Shown here piece after piece: positions 11,137 through 23,764 of a stretch of 64,000 nucleotides of DNA; within the stretch, counting starts at the first letter, position 1; each line of letters starts with the position of its first letter. This stretch comes from Arachnopeziza araneosa (Eukaryota; Ascomycota; Leotiomycetes; Helotiales; Arachnopezizaceae), in NCBI GenBank assembly GCA_003988855.1, contig QYAI01000058.1, forward strand, positions 186,001 through 250,000, given 5' to 3'. The notes under the pieces are model-generated. The model saw only the letters and a list, made by a program, of their open reading frames with translations, ran no database searches and was not told the origin of the DNA. Made by a program: the position numbers and the translations under genes.

Positions 11137-12273
11137 TTATTCTAAAGAACTTGAAAAACTCATGGTCAAGCCACCATCTACCACTAGGTTCGACCCAGTG
11201 ATGTAGGTGGAGCGAGGACTCGCGAGGAACAATACCGCATCTGCAACCTCCTCCACTGTAGCCATTCGCCTCATAGGGCAGACGCGGCGGATCATGCTCT
11301 CCAGGGCAGGGGACTCGCTTATTGCACTGCTCATCATTGGCGTATTCACCCAGCTCGGCGAAACCGCATTGACGCGGATCGACTCGTTGATAAAGTCAAC
11401 TGCTAGATTTCCCTCTTGGTCAGCACAAAAATTTCCATGAAAAAGGAACGCGAAACAAAACGTTGAACAGAGAATCAGAACCCCGGCGGCGATAAAATAT
11501 AATAGCGTGAGAGAGATGGAGTGGTCAGACCTGCGCTTCTAGTGATGCCTAACATGGCGTGTTTTGCCGTGGTATATGGTAGGTGAGCGGTTGTGGCGAA
11601 GTATGAGAGCGAAGAAGCCAAGTTAACAATGCAGCCTTTTCCGACTGACACGTCTCCCTTTCTACCTTGAATCGTTAAAGGTGTCTGAGCTCTCATCACT
11701 TTCCCGATGGTCTGAATACAATTTAATGTGCCTGTGACGTGGATATGATAGAATCGATCCATCTCCGCATAGGAAACGTCAACCGTGTGCTTGAACTCTT
11801 GAAGACCAATCTAGACCAGTTCAATCTCGAGTCAGTCTAAAACTTAGCGAACACCGACAACCGACAATCGTCAAACGAAGATCACTCAACCTCGAGAGGA
11901 TGGAGGTCGGGTGATGGCTTACACCTGCGCTATTGACCGCGTAATCTATGCGACCAAAGACTTTTACAACCTGCGAGATCATATCTTGCACGCTTTCTAG
12001 CTTTCTCACATCCAATTGAATAGCCAGGGCTTGAAATTCTGGATTTATAGCGATTTGACGGCTTTCTGCAGCGGCCTCTTCGGCCTTGGTAATGTCCAAA
12101 TCGGCAAAAACTACCCCTCTTGCTCCTTCAACAGCGAAGCTTAACGCGCATTCCCGACCTATACCGCTTGCTGCTCGAAAGATAAGCAATTGTATGGATA
12201 CACTGCGAGAGAGATAATTAGACCTACCAGCGCCGGTGACCAGAGCGATGCCGTGAATATCGAAGCCAGCCAT
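11137..12273 (-). CDS. Classical short-chain dehydrogenase (FabG-like)
   Basis: Cytosolic NAD(P)-dependent oxidoreductase. Four exons join in frame: start 12273 (MAGFDIHGIALVTGA), then ASGIGREC completing the TGxxSGIG cofactor motif, LDVRK, VNSAG (the NNAG position), VNLASSLSYF with the catalytic serine, and YTTAK as YxxxK. The C-terminus reads RVNAVSPSWVNTPM and ITGSNLVVDGG, typical of FabG-type SDRs. Frame upstream of 12273 stays open but lacks SDR similarity, so I prefer the internal ATG. It shares a 1.39-kb divergent promoter with the PKS, which strongly suggests that it acts on the polyketide or a derivative. Confidence 0.87.
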
Positions 12274-12418
12274 AGTGTTTGAAGTGAGAACGGGTTTACG
12301 GAATTTTAGCGGTTGTGGATTATGGGTAACGGGCCAAGACAGAGTCAATTGTATATTTGAGTAAACTGCGTGCGTCAACTGAGGTGGCGACCTAAGGTAG
12401 GTNGGTACACGAGCACTG

Positions 12419-12445
12419 CTCGGTCTACATCGGGTCTCGGCTCGG
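12419..12445. promoter_or_regulatory. Cluster of CTCGG cores upstream of the SDR
   Basis: Three CTCGG cores in 27 bp (12419, 12436, 12441), two of them abutting, about 150 bp upstream of the SDR start at 12273. They match the core found in other promoters of the cluster. An undetermined base lies at 12403. Confidence 0.45.
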
Positions 12446-13041
12446 GTGTCGAGTTACGGTATCAAGTGTTTTTCTAGCCCCCGGCGGATACATCGTAGGG
12501 TTGGGGCGGGTTCCTCCTGGCCACTAAAATCCTCATTCATGGTTAAAATTGTCCTTTCTTTCTTACGAGTACCTTCCTGATATTTGTCTTGTTCATGCTC
12601 CGAAGATATCTTTTTTTGAATTTATTTTCAACACTTAGCTAGCATAGGTTCAACGCAGCCTGTCGACAACCGAGGAGCCCAATAGTAATAAATAAGCCTA
12701 GTTTATACTATATTAGTGCGTGACTTTAGATATGTAGGGGGGTAGCCAGCGGAATTGGCAGGGTATTTTTTTTTTTTACTTCTTACAACAATTCTTCACC
12801 GATTACTTTTGTTGAATTAACACATGATTGCCTACCTCGATCCCACCTCAGCCACATGCTGCTCTTACTGCTGTGAATGCTGCAGTGCCTTGAACAGAGC
12901 ATCCATGGAATGAACGAATTGGTAAACATCCCGTGATCATGCATATTCTCCCAGAATAGACTCATACCAACCCAGGTATCAAAGGTGTAGTTTCAACGCT
13001 TTAATTACAATATGCTCCGGCGGTCGTTCGCCGGTTGGATT

Positions 13042-13284
13042 CCGAGTCGCTTTGTGCTCCAGCCCACACTCAAGTGAAAAGCGTACTCGGTGACAGGTAT
13101 GGGTTGTCGGTCCAGCAACTGTGTACGCTACCACCGGCCGTGGCATAACTACGAATATCAAAGCTCAAAGTTCCGAGTGACGCCGATGATTACTCTGATA
13201 CATCCTCGGACCAATACCTCTGCGGGTCGTAAAGCTTAGTAGGTATCCTACCGAGTAATCTGACGAACTTCGGGGTCTTCCGAG
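13042..13284. promoter_or_regulatory. Array of six CTCGG/CCGAG elements upstream of the PKS
   Basis: Cores at 13042, 13086, 13173, 13205, 13251 and 13280, alternating in strand. Read on the CTCGG strand they are ACTCGGAA, ACTCGGTG, ACTCGGAA, CCTCGGAC, ACTCGGTA and CCTCGGAA, a tight [A/C]CTCGG[A/T] consensus. A five-base core on both strands is expected about once per 500 bp by chance, so six in 243 bp is a marked excess. The array ends about 380 bp before the PKS start and is the best candidate operator region in the window. Confidence 0.6.
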
Positions 13285-13662
13285 GCTGACCCTAACTACA
13301 ATCCCGGGTACACGGTATAGCCCACATCATCCGTGCAACGTTCAACACCTCAACTGCTCCTGTGCCACCGGTTTCCTAAAGATCCCGTTTCATCATAGTC
13401 GGGAATTCAGCTGATTGTAAGCATGGTCCTAGAACGACTAGCTCGTTGGTCAGTCCCGACGGAAATTTAGCGGTCGCGAACTTGGTGAGCCGAGAGGGAG
13501 AGAGCCTTGAAGCTATCATCAATTTTAACACGATGTTGGCGTGCATCGTACCCAGGCTGAGAGATCGCCATTTGAGCTTTTCGTCCCCTATTAAACCCGA
13601 GATGGCAGCCACATTGCCAAAATTGACTTCAGACAGAACTCACATTCTGCACCAATCTCAAT

Positions 13663-16600
13663 ATGAGCTCTGACTCAGAGCGATCCTCCGCCGATGCTCT
13701 CGCAGAGAGCACATCAGAGAGCTCATGGAATTCCGATCCATTAGATAGGCCTTTGGCATCTCGGCCAGATATTGCCATCATTGGCATGGGTAAGTTGATA
13801 TAAATCTTGGCTTCTCGCTTAATGCATAATCGGTGCTTTAATAACAATCACATCCAGCTTGCAGGTTGCCCGGTGGTGCAAACTCTCCATCAAAGCTATG
13901 GGATATCCTCGTCAATGAACGATCCACACAATGCGATGTACCCAAGTCCCGATTCAACGTGGATGCCTTTTACCACCCCAAAGGCGACGAGCGCCCAGGA
14001 AGTATGCACATGAAGGGAGGCTATTTCCTAAAGGATGAAGACATTCGCGCTTTCGACAACAGCTTTTTCGGTATCAACAATCTCGAGGCCAAGTACATGG
14101 ACCCGCAGCAGAGAAAGCTCCTCGAAGTAGTCTTCGAGTGTTTTGAAAGTGCCGGCATGTCCCTTTCCGAGGCCTCCGGCTCTAACACTGGTTGCTATGT
14201 TGGGAATTTTACAGTTGACTACCAGATCATGCAGCTAAAAGACCCGGAGTACCTGCATCGCTACAATGCAACAGGCCTCGGGACCACCATTCTTGGAAAC
14301 CGTATTAGCCATGTTTTCAATTTGAAGGGACCAAGGTAAGCTTATTCGCCGTCTACTAGCATGTAAGCTACTGGCTTCGTCGTACTACGCTGACCACTAT
14401 TGCCCTACCCAGCTTGGTGCTAGACACTGCTTGCTCTTCTTCCTTGTACTGTCTGCACATGGCATGCGTGGCTCTGGAGAACGGCGAATGTGATGGCGCC
14501 GTCGTTGCTGGCGCCAACTTGATTCAGAGCCCAGAGCAGCATATGGGAACAATGAAAGCTGGTGTTCTCTCTAAAACTTCCACGTGCCACCCATTCGATA
14601 TATCCGCTGACGGTTATGGGCGAGCTGACGGGATTGGGGCCTTGTACATGAAAAGGCTCGACGATGCTATTCGAGACGGCGATCCCATCCGGTCGGTGAT
14701 TCGCGGGACGGCGATCAATTCAAACGGCCGCACCCCAGGTATCACGCTTCCTAGTGCTTTGGGCCAAGAGGCGGTCATCCGCAAAGCCTACGCCAAGGCC
14801 GGGTTAAGTGTTGATGACACTGGTTATGTTGAACTCCACGGAACTGGGACCGCTGTTGGCGATCCCATAGAGGCCGAAGCTACCTCGAAAGCATTCGCGA
14901 GTGACAGTAGGGCTTACCCTTTGATGATAGGATCCGTAAGTTGAAGAAAATCTCTTTGTTGTACCTGTTGGTTCTCAGGGAAAATGGTCTAATCTAGAAC
15001 GAACGATTTTTAGGTGAAGTCAAATCTCGGCCACAGCGAAGCTGCCAGTGGCATTTCCAGCATCATCAAAGCTACGCTCGCATTGGAGCACGGCTTAATC
15101 CCTGCAACAATTGGAGTGAAAACCTTGAATCCCAAGATCAAGGCAAATGAATGGGGCATCCAGGTCGTCACCAAGGGCATACCGCTACCGGGTGACTGCC
15201 AGCGAGTTGGCGTGAATTCTTTCGGATACGGCGGCGCAAATGGTCATGTTATCCTGGAGAGCTCGACCACGATCTTGCATCAAACTGCCGTGCGGGATGA
15301 TTGCTCAGATTTAGGTGGCCGAAAGACCTACTTAATCCCCTTCTCTGCCACGACAGACGCATCCCTTCAGGGCCGATTTCAAGATCTGGCAAGCGGCTGC
15401 AATCTCGAGCACGTCCAGCTCGCAGACTTGGCCTACACTCTGGGTCAGCGACGGAGCCATTTCAAGCAGAGAGCATTTGTGGTATCAGATAAGCCAGGAC
15501 TACTTGAGAAGCTCAGTCTTGGGGCTACTCGAATCGCTACTTGCGAGGAATCCCGCGCCCCTTTCGCTTTCATCTTTACCGGCCAAGGCGCGCAGTGGGC
15601 TGGAATGGGCCGGGAGCTCATCGCAGAATTTCCTGTGTTCCGTACTGCAATAGCCGAAATGGATGCTGTCTTAAAATCGCTGCCGACGGGACATGCCCCT
15701 TCCTGGACCTTAGAGGATTGTATTAATGAGCCAGCCGAGACTAGCAAGATAAATGAAGTGACGCACTCACAGCCTCTGTGCACCGCGCTCCAAGTTGCTC
15801 TTCTCATACAGCTTGCAGCATGGAATATAAGGCCAGCAGTTGTTGTTGGGCACTCCTCAGGCGAGATCGCGGCGGCTTTCGCAGCGGGCCGGCTTACTCT
15901 CGAACAAGCCATCATAGCAGCGTACTATCGTGGTTATGTTGTCGGCCAGAAGAAGGACAGAAAAGGTGCCATGATTGCCGTTGGTCTAGGCGAAGAAGAC
16001 GCAAATAGGGTGATTGAGGACGCCGGCCTGAAGACCAATGTTTGTGTTGCCTGCAGCAACAGTCCCGAGAGTACCACAATCTCAGGGGACGAAGATAGCG
16101 TCGACGAGCTTCTCGCAATACTCGTACGCACCAACGTTTTTGCCCGTAAGCTGAAGACAGGAAACTCAGCTTACCACTCCCATCACATGGCGGCGCTGGG
16201 CGAAGAGTATGAGAGTTTGGTCCAGGCACAATTTGACAAGTTGGCCAGTCCCTCTAGCTCTTTAGAAAATGTTGTCTTCATCTCGAGCGTGACAGCAGAG
16301 AAACGCGATGGCCCGTTGAACGCCAAATACTGGAGGGACAATCTGGAGAAACCTGTCCGATTTCTTGACGCCGTAAGCAAAATGCTCCGACCTGAGCCTG
16401 ACCACGATGTCACATCGTACCATCTGATCGAAATCGGACCACATGCGGCACTGCAAATGCCCATCAAGCAGATCAAGTCGAGTCTCAATGTTCCCGAGGG
16501 AAATGCCCTCTACTACAATGCCCTTTCAAGAGGCAACAACTCCACTGAGTCTCTCCTCAGCCTCGTTGGAAATCTCTGGTTGGCCGGACATGAAGTGGCA

Positions 16601-19600
16601 TTTAACCAAGTAAACAATCCTTACAAACATACCAGCGCGAAGGGCCAAAGGCTGCGCGTCGTCCCAAATCTCCCACCATATCGGTGGGATTGGGGTGACA
16701 AAGTGCTCTGGAACGAGTGCCGTCAGAGCACCGAGTTCCGAAATCGTCGATATAAACGACATGAGCTTCTTGGGTCGAAGATAGTGGGAGGGAGCGAGGC
16801 CGAGCTGACGTGGAGGAATGTTCTGCGCATTGATGATGTCAAGTGGTTGGCAGACCATAAGCTGGAGGAAACAGCCGTTGTTCCAGGCGGAGCATATCTT
16901 GCAATGGTGGTCGAAGCTATTTCTCAAGCCACGCATACGGACCTTTTCGCTGGGAGTTCAGCAGTTGAGTTCCACAATGTCCACATCATGGCGGCCCTGG
17001 CCCTTCAAAGTGGACCAGAAGACAAGAAGGAAGTGTTTACCAATCTTCGGCGACGGCAAAATACCAACATCTTGGAATCGGAATCGTGGTGGGACTACAA
17101 GATCTCGAGCTTCGCTGACATAGTCACTGTCCATAGCACTGGATCTGTTCGCCTGACTAATACCCCCAAGACAACACTGAGCAACATTGTCTCGGGGATC
17201 GACGAAGCAGCACTGCAACCAGCCACGCCACGTACATGGTATGAGCGTTTCTCTAACGGCGGATTGAACTACGGCCCCGAGTTCACCTCGCTCAAGCAGA
17301 TCTGGGTTCCACGCGACCGAGAATCGAAGGTTTCCAGATGTGAGGTGTCCCTACTCCCAGACACGCAGGGCGGTGCAGATGATGCTGGTACACTCGACTA
17401 CCTCATCCATCCTATCACCATCGATGCTCTGCTCCAGGCCAGTCTGGTGGCAACCGCGGCAGGAGTAACTCGAGATTTGAAAGGCTGCGTACCCACCCGT
17501 ATAGACAGGGCCATCCTCATGGCGCCTTTAGGTTCCCCAGAGCAAGATACGTGGTTTATCAATGCCAAGGCGGAGACATATGGTGTCAACGCCTTCGAAT
17601 TTGACGCCACGTTATTGAATGACAGACACGAGTGTGTGGCCGTGATCGAGGGCGGAAGAATGCAGAACTACGAGGTCGGGGTATTGGATGACACAGACTC
17701 ATCGATCCCACGGGAACCCATGTTACGAGTCATTTGGAAGCCAGATATTTGGAACTTTAGTCCGTTGCACCCAGAAGATCTCACCGCCTACTTGGACGGT
17801 TTCTTCCAAGAGTCACACTCACCCATCCGAGACGAAGGCTTGCTTAAGCTCGGAGGCGCAATATCTCTCTTCAGCCACAAGAATCCGAGCTTGAGAGTGC
17901 TCCAGATTGGGGGCTCGAATGAACTTGCCAAGTTCACTTTGCAGATGTTAGATGCACAGAAAAGCTACAAGAAAGTAGGAGCGTACAGTACAGGCTCATT
18001 CGGAGGGGATGAGAAGCTGTTGGCTTCGTCCTGGAACCTTTCAGAACTAGAGATTGAGGAGACGGGTCGTCATGGCGCTGTGCGGGAGGCAGATCGTTTC
18101 GACTTGATTCTCATTCCTGAGCGTGAGATGGCGTCGGATATCGTGTCCAGTCCAAAACTTAGCTCGCTACTTCGGCACTTGTCTGAACAGGGTATCGTCA
18201 TGACAATCCTACCCGCAAACCAAGACAAGCCGATCACTCAGGCTCTAAACAATGCCGACGTGGAGAGCTTAGTGTCTCCGCTTCACGATCAGACTGGTCA
18301 GATAATCTTAGCACGCGCACGAATGCGTACCTCTGATGCTGTGCAACCGAACAATATCTCTCCCGATGGTAAAGTCATCGTTCTGCATTCAAGTGAGACC
18401 GCTTTGGGTAACCATCTGGTCTCCACGTTGCAGTCTTACGGTTTTCAAGTTCAGGAGGTGCTTTTCGACTCGATCCAAGGGAAGAGCCATCCATTCGTCA
18501 ATGCTACTGTTATCTCCCTTGTAGAATCTCAAAGGCCCCTTTTGGCCAGCATCGATGACAACCAAATGAACCGCGTGAAGCTTATCACAGATAACGCCAA
18601 GATACTACTTTGGGTCACCGCGGGAGACCTTTTGTCTGGTGGGAGCCCCGAATTCGCCCTCGTGTCAGGCCTGGCTAGGGCACTCGTGCTGGAGCAGCCC
18701 TCTCTCAGATTTATCACTTACGATCTGGATCATCCACAACATGATGCTCCACGCTCTGCAGAGAATATTTTGCACACTCTGGTTACAGCCAAAGCAGCGG
18801 AGGCCGACTCTGAGTACATAGAAAATAAGGGAGTTGTTCATATTGCTCGATTTATTCCGGACGATGGAAGTAACACCTTATTCCGCCGAACCCAAGGCTC
18901 CGAGACCATAGAAGCGCCAGTTTCTGAGTTTGCCCCAGTTCAATTGGCAATAGCAAAGCCTGGGCAATTCGATACGATCAGCTTCAAGCAGATCCAGCTC
19001 CCCGATCAACTCGGCTGTGACCAAGTTCAGGTGACAGTCAAGGCTGTAGGCCTTAACGCCAAGGACATATACGTCCTCGCCGGCAAAGTTGACACGCAAA
19101 ACAGTACCTGTACTCTTGAATTTGCGGGTATCGTAGACAAAGTGGGAAGTACTGTCCATGATCTGCGTTGTGGAGATCGTGTGCTTGTCATGGCACCATC
19201 ATACTTCAAATCGAGCGAAGTCGTGCCTAGGTGGGCTTGCAAGAAGCTTCGTGACGACGAGGAGTTCACTACTATGTGCACCCTGCCAGTCGTGTTCTCA
19301 ACAGCGCTATATGCTCTGCAGAACCGTGCCAATTTACGGAAGGGTGAGTCTGTGTTGATTCATTCAGGGGCTGGAGGCTTCGGTATTGCTGCCATTCAGA
19401 TTGCAAAGTCGATTGGCGCAGAGGTAAGCGATTTAATACTTCTTTGTCCTGTGACGCCATAGTGCTGGTTTTCATTCTGCCTCATAGAGGTTTGATTCAT
19501 CGACTAATCTCAATCATAGGTTTTCACCACTGTCTCCACGAACGACAAAAAGCAGTACTTGATTAAGCAATTCGGTCTCAAGCCAGAGAACATACTCAGT

Positions 19601-21317
19601 TCCTCTGGCACCTCCTTTGCAGAGGAGTTGCTGAGGCTGACCGTCCAACGCGGAGTTGACGTCGTCGTCAATTCTCTGACGGGGGATCAGCTCCGAGCGA
19701 GTTGGCGATGCTGCGCTCCATTTGGCCGGTTTATAGAGATAGGGAAGCGTGACCTGCTAGACAGTGGCAGGTTGGACATGCATCCGTTCTTGAACAGTGT
19801 CACCTTCTCGGCCTTCGACCTGTCCAGCGTGTACCACCATCAGGACTCGGCATTTCATGATCTATGGCAGTCCCTACTGAGCCAGGTTGTCTATTTGTTC
19901 CGGGCTGGAGTCATTCGGAGATTTGATTCGAATAGGGTTTTTGGTGTCTCGGAGCTCCCAAGCGCCCTTCGCTACTTTTCGTCAAGAAATCGCATCGGTA
20001 AGGTGACCATAAATTGGGAGGAGGATCACGACGTGGCAACGTGCTTGAAGATCCAACCATTCAAGTACAAGACCATATTCAGCAGCGACAAGTACTACAT
20101 CTTGATTGGTTGTTTGGGAGGTCTAGGACGCAGTATGTCGCGGTGGATGGTGAGTCGTGGGGCTAAGAAGTTGGTATTCTTGGGCAGGTCAGGCACGGAC
20201 AAGGCCAGTGCAGCACGCTTGGTCGAAGATTTAACTCAACAGGGAGCCGAATGCCAGGTTGTGCGCGGAGACGTTTGCAACTCGGCGGACGTCGCCAAGG
20301 TAATTGATTGCGTAGACGGTTATATTGGTGGAGTGGTTCAAGCTGCCATGGGTCTAAATGTGAGTATCATGTCTCTCCGGCAATACTCTTATCGGATAGC
20401 TTCTTGGGCTAACAAAGATAATTTAGGAATCTCTATTTACAACCATGTCGAACAAGTTTTGGCATACTGGCATCGACCCCAAGGTAGTTGGGACGTGGAA
20501 CCTGCATAACGCCATCAAGGGCAAGGATAGCAAACTAGACTTCTTCCTCATGACAAGTTCAGTCTCAGGTAGCGTTGGAACTGCAACCGAGTCCAATTAT
20601 TGCGCCGGAAATTACTTCCTGGATATGTTCGCTCGCCATCGCCGTGCTCAGGGTCTACCTGCCGTAGCCGTCGGTTTGGGTATGATTTCTGAGGTCGGAT
20701 ACCTCCATGAAAACCCAGATATTGAGGCTCTACTTCTTCGCAAGGGAATTCAACCCATCGATGAGGATGAGCTGCTTCAGATTTTGGATATTGCACTGTC
20801 GAGTCAAACGATGGAGATCCCGCACACCTACGACGCGGTGGCGTCAGCCCATATCCTGACAGGTTTGGAGCCTTTAGGTGTGTTAAAACTCCGAAAACGG
20901 GGCTTCGACGTTAGCAATATCACCATGGCCGATCCTCGCGCAGCTATCCTGGCCAGAGTTCTCAACGGTGACGACGCCTCAGGGCTCGACGAGCAGGGTC
21001 AAATGCAACACGACGGGAAAGTCAAGCTCCCAGCGGACCTTCGTAAGTCCATGGACCAACGTCCTAGTCTCGATATGGAGGAGGCCATTACTGAATACAT
21101 TGCTCATCGATTTGGTAACCTCGTACTCACTCCCGCCAGCCAGATCACCCCGAACAAGCCTCTCGCCGCCTTTGGTATGGACAGCATGATAGCTGCCGAG
21201 TTTCGTACATGGTTGTTTCAGGCATTCAAGGTTGACGTGCCATTCCTAGAACTACTGAGCAGCACACAGACGGTCGCGTTACTAGCTGCAACTGTGGTGG
21301 CGTCATTCGGGCAGTGA
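13663..21317 (+). CDS. Highly reducing iterative type I polyketide synthase, KS-AT-DH-(psiMT)-ER-KR-ACP
   Basis: Builds a reduced polyketide from malonyl-CoA. Six exons (13663-13789, 13858-14335, 14413-14935, 15014-19423, 19520-20359, 20427-21317) join in frame to 2422 aa. KS: nucleophile Cys209 in DTACSS, with histidines in VELHGTGT and NLGHSEA. AT: about 555-870, serine in GHSSGE. DH: about 955-1260, His near 991 (WLADHKLEE) and DALLQ near 1179; the HxxxGxxxxP glycine is replaced by E. About 1300-1480 is a shrunken methyltransferase region whose SAM loop reads LQIGGSNELA and lacks the usual glycines, so C-methylation is unlikely. ER: about 1680-2000 with SGAGGFGIAA. KR: GCLGGLGRS near 2040 and Tyr/Asn in NYCAGN near 2184. 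ACP: Ser in GMDSM near 2379. No thioesterase or other release domain, so release must come in trans. Confidence 0.95.
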
Positions 21318-21913
21318 CACGGTCATAAGTAAGGAGTAGCCCGGTCGGAATTGTAGCAGGCAAAATATCCACATTTTCTTTTTTATGTCTTCTTTAGATT
21401 GCAGTTGCTACTGGCGTTTAGAATATATAAACAAATACAACGCTAAAATTAAGTTATTCGAGATTGATATTGTGAACCCGAGTAGATTCGCCATTCAAAT
21501 CAGAGCGTTATTCATACTTTTCACTATTTTAGTAACGATAGGAATGCTTGTATTTATCTCTAGTTAATCGTACGTTTCTTTGCTACTACAACGGCAGTCT
21601 ACTTCAAGTCTAAGATTTTAAAGCTGGAATATAAATAGAATGTAAGGAATTCCAAAAAAGTAAACAAACAAAATTTTCAGCACAGATCTTTGTTTTGTCG
21701 GATATTGGATGGGAAAAGATGTGGTATNTCATTGATTTAGTTCGCNTTTCTATTTATTTTATTACTTGGGTTGGGAAAAGTAAGAGTGTAACTCTTTTAT
21801 GTGGTTTAGGGACTTTTGATAAGTTATAATGCCAGCCACAATAGTTTTCATCAACTCTTTTTATTTAAACTCGCTTTTCCACCNCTGTATAAAGAATGAG
21901 TGAAATAAGATGT
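21318..21913. other. AT-rich intergenic stretch with undetermined bases
   Basis: About 600 bp, strongly AT-rich compared with the PKS, with Ns at 21728, 21746 and 21884. It holds the 3' ends of two convergent genes (PKS and cupin). It could be a decayed mobile-element remnant, but I see no coding or terminal-repeat evidence. Confidence 0.4.
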
Positions 21914-22645
21914 TTAGCTTGGGTGCGGCGCATATTCGCCCGCCAGATCTCCAAGGTCCTCGGTGACCAACTGCCCGCCGACGTACAAGGGAGCAACATC
22001 CAACAGCACGAAAAGCATGCGCCCACTCCGAGTCTCGGACAGATTCCTCCACTTGTGGGCGCAGCCCCTGTTGACGCTCATGTCGCCCGGTAGCATGCGG
22101 CGCGACTCGCCCGAGTCAAGCGTCAGGAGAAACTCGCCCTCGACGACGATGCCGTAGTCGATGGACATGGCGCGGTGCAATGGGCTCTCCACCCCTGGCG
22201 CAAAGTCGATAAGCCGGGCAACGCTCCCGTTCTTGACATGGATCGGAGGCTATGAATTATATATTTGTTAGCGAATTTGTCACTGAGATACCTCGCAGCT
22301 GGCAGAGCAACCAAGAATCGAAGGGGGTGGGCTAGTTTATAGGGTGTGCCGAATAGAGACAGAAAATAAACGTCCAGATGCACACACCTCGTTTGTCTTG
22401 GCGAATTCAACGTCCTTCTCATTATTCAAATCCACTTGAGCGCCTTGGGTGCTGTAAATGATAGTGGCAACACCTTTTCCCTGGACCATTACTTTATGAT
22501 GATCCCCATCATCATCGGGCAGGAACACCCCTCTACCCTCTTTGCTGTGTGTGGTGATAAAACGCTTTGCGTGTCGAAGGTCATCTGCTGGAAAGCGGGT
22601 AATGGGTCCTTGTGTGGTTATAGGTGTCTCCGTTGCCAAGGCCAT
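21914..22645 (-). CDS. Cupin-domain protein
   Basis: A small single-domain cupin; in fungal clusters such proteins act as isomerases, dehydratases or cyclases, and some bind a metal. Two exons join in phase at a GTGTGT donor (about 22389) and a CATAG acceptor (about 22252), giving roughly 197 aa. Core motif 1 is seen around APGVESPLHRAMSIDYGIVVEGE and motif 2 around LPGDMSVNRGCAHKWRN. In motif 1 the usual metal ligands are partly kept (H in PLHRA, E in VEGE). The final residues are EYAPHPS. It faces the GNAT gene across a 428-bp divergent promoter with CTCGG sites and is convergent with the PKS. Confidence 0.85.
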
Positions 22646-22851
22646 TTCAAATATTGTAATGTGTAATTACACCTAATGGTCACAATTGTCGAATTCGATC
22701 GGTTTTTCCAACCCAGTCAGCTTTAGTCTACTCATATCCAAGGACTTTCTCGCCTTTATAAAACCACCAAAAAATATTTATTAATTCAAGATAGCTCGTG
22801 TGGAGGCGGTGGTATGTCCACAGGAACTACGATTCGGATCCAAATACGAAT

Positions 22852-22929
22852 CCGAGCCGGAGGGTGTATAGGAAATTCGGTTCGGAGCCGAATATGAGAC
22901 CGAGCCGGTGGGATAATGTTGGCCCTCGG
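22852..22929. promoter_or_regulatory. CGG-rich repeat array in the cupin/GNAT divergent promoter
   Basis: CCGAGCCGG occurs twice (22852 and 22900), a TTCGGAGCCGAA palindrome lies between them (22881-22892), and CTCGG occurs at 22925. Just upstream a TCGGAT...ATCCGA inverted repeat spans about 22834-22855. The array is about 210 bp from the cupin start and 150-220 bp from the GNAT start. This is the same core as in the other cluster promoters. Confidence 0.5.
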
Positions 22930-23073
22930 CGACACGTTAAGGAACAGATGAACGACCAGTAAATTAAAAAGTTTACGAGGCGTAATAACTTAACAAGGGA
23001 GCGATACAACAGGTCTTTGAAGTATCATCGTCGGGCGCGCTTGGCTCGCAGAGTGCTAGTAAGTGTTCAAGTC

Positions 23074-23764
23074 ATGGCTACCTCTGAGCCCCTCCAATAC
23101 ACAATTGAGCTCGCGACTTCAGGTGAAATCTTCTACGAAGATTACCTCGAGGTCGAAAGTTCCGCCTTCCAAGGAGAAGAAGATTCTTTATTGCCGCTTA
23201 TGTACCCAGCAGGCAATGATTATGATCCTGCAGAGACGGCTTTCTTCTATGCCGATATAAATGCTGCCCTTCTTGCCAATGGTGAGTCGAAGATTTGGCT
23301 CACCCCCACCGCGAGAAACAACTACTCATCTCCCTCAAGATCCCTCCGTCCTCTATCTCACTGCCATACTCCCCTCGGGTCGCATAATCGGCGTCGCGAA
23401 ATGGAATTTCTTCACCTCTTCCGCACCTCAACACCCCTGGCCCAAAGGCCACCCACCCGGCGCCAACCTCGAGCTCATCAAGCTTTTTTATGGATCCTTG
23501 GACGAGAAACGCAATGAGGCGATGAGAGGAAAAAAGCACGTCCTCATGGCGATCCTGGCAGTTCACCCAGATTATCAGAAGCGAGGAATTGGCGGCAAGT
23601 TGCTGGAGTGGGGATTGAAGAAGTGTGATGAAGAGGGATTGGAGTGCTGGATTGATGCTACTCCGGCCGGGAAAGGACTCTATTTGAAGTATGGCTGGGT
23701 GCAGGTTGGGCAAGGTAAAGCAAGTTCGCAATGTTTTCCATACGGAGATCTGGAAGCGGCATGA
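23074..23764 (+). CDS. GNAT-family N-acetyltransferase
   Basis: Acyl-CoA-dependent N-acyltransferase. Two exons (23074 to about 23280, about 23345 to 23764) join in phase within ...LANDPSVLYL. The acetyl-CoA site is clear: AILAVHPDYQKRGIGGKLL contains the Q/RxxGxG/A loop (QKRGIGG), and GKGLYLKYGWVQVG is the family's C-terminal motif B region. Length about 208 aa is usual for fungal GNATs. It may acetylate an amine on the product, or serve self-protection. Its promoter is shared with the cupin, so co-regulation is likely, but a cluster role is inferred from position only. Confidence 0.85.

Noticed and set aside
21318..21900. Transposon remnant in AT-rich sequence after the PKS
   Set aside because: AT-richness and Ns alone; no terminal repeats, transposase or reverse-transcriptase motifs seen.
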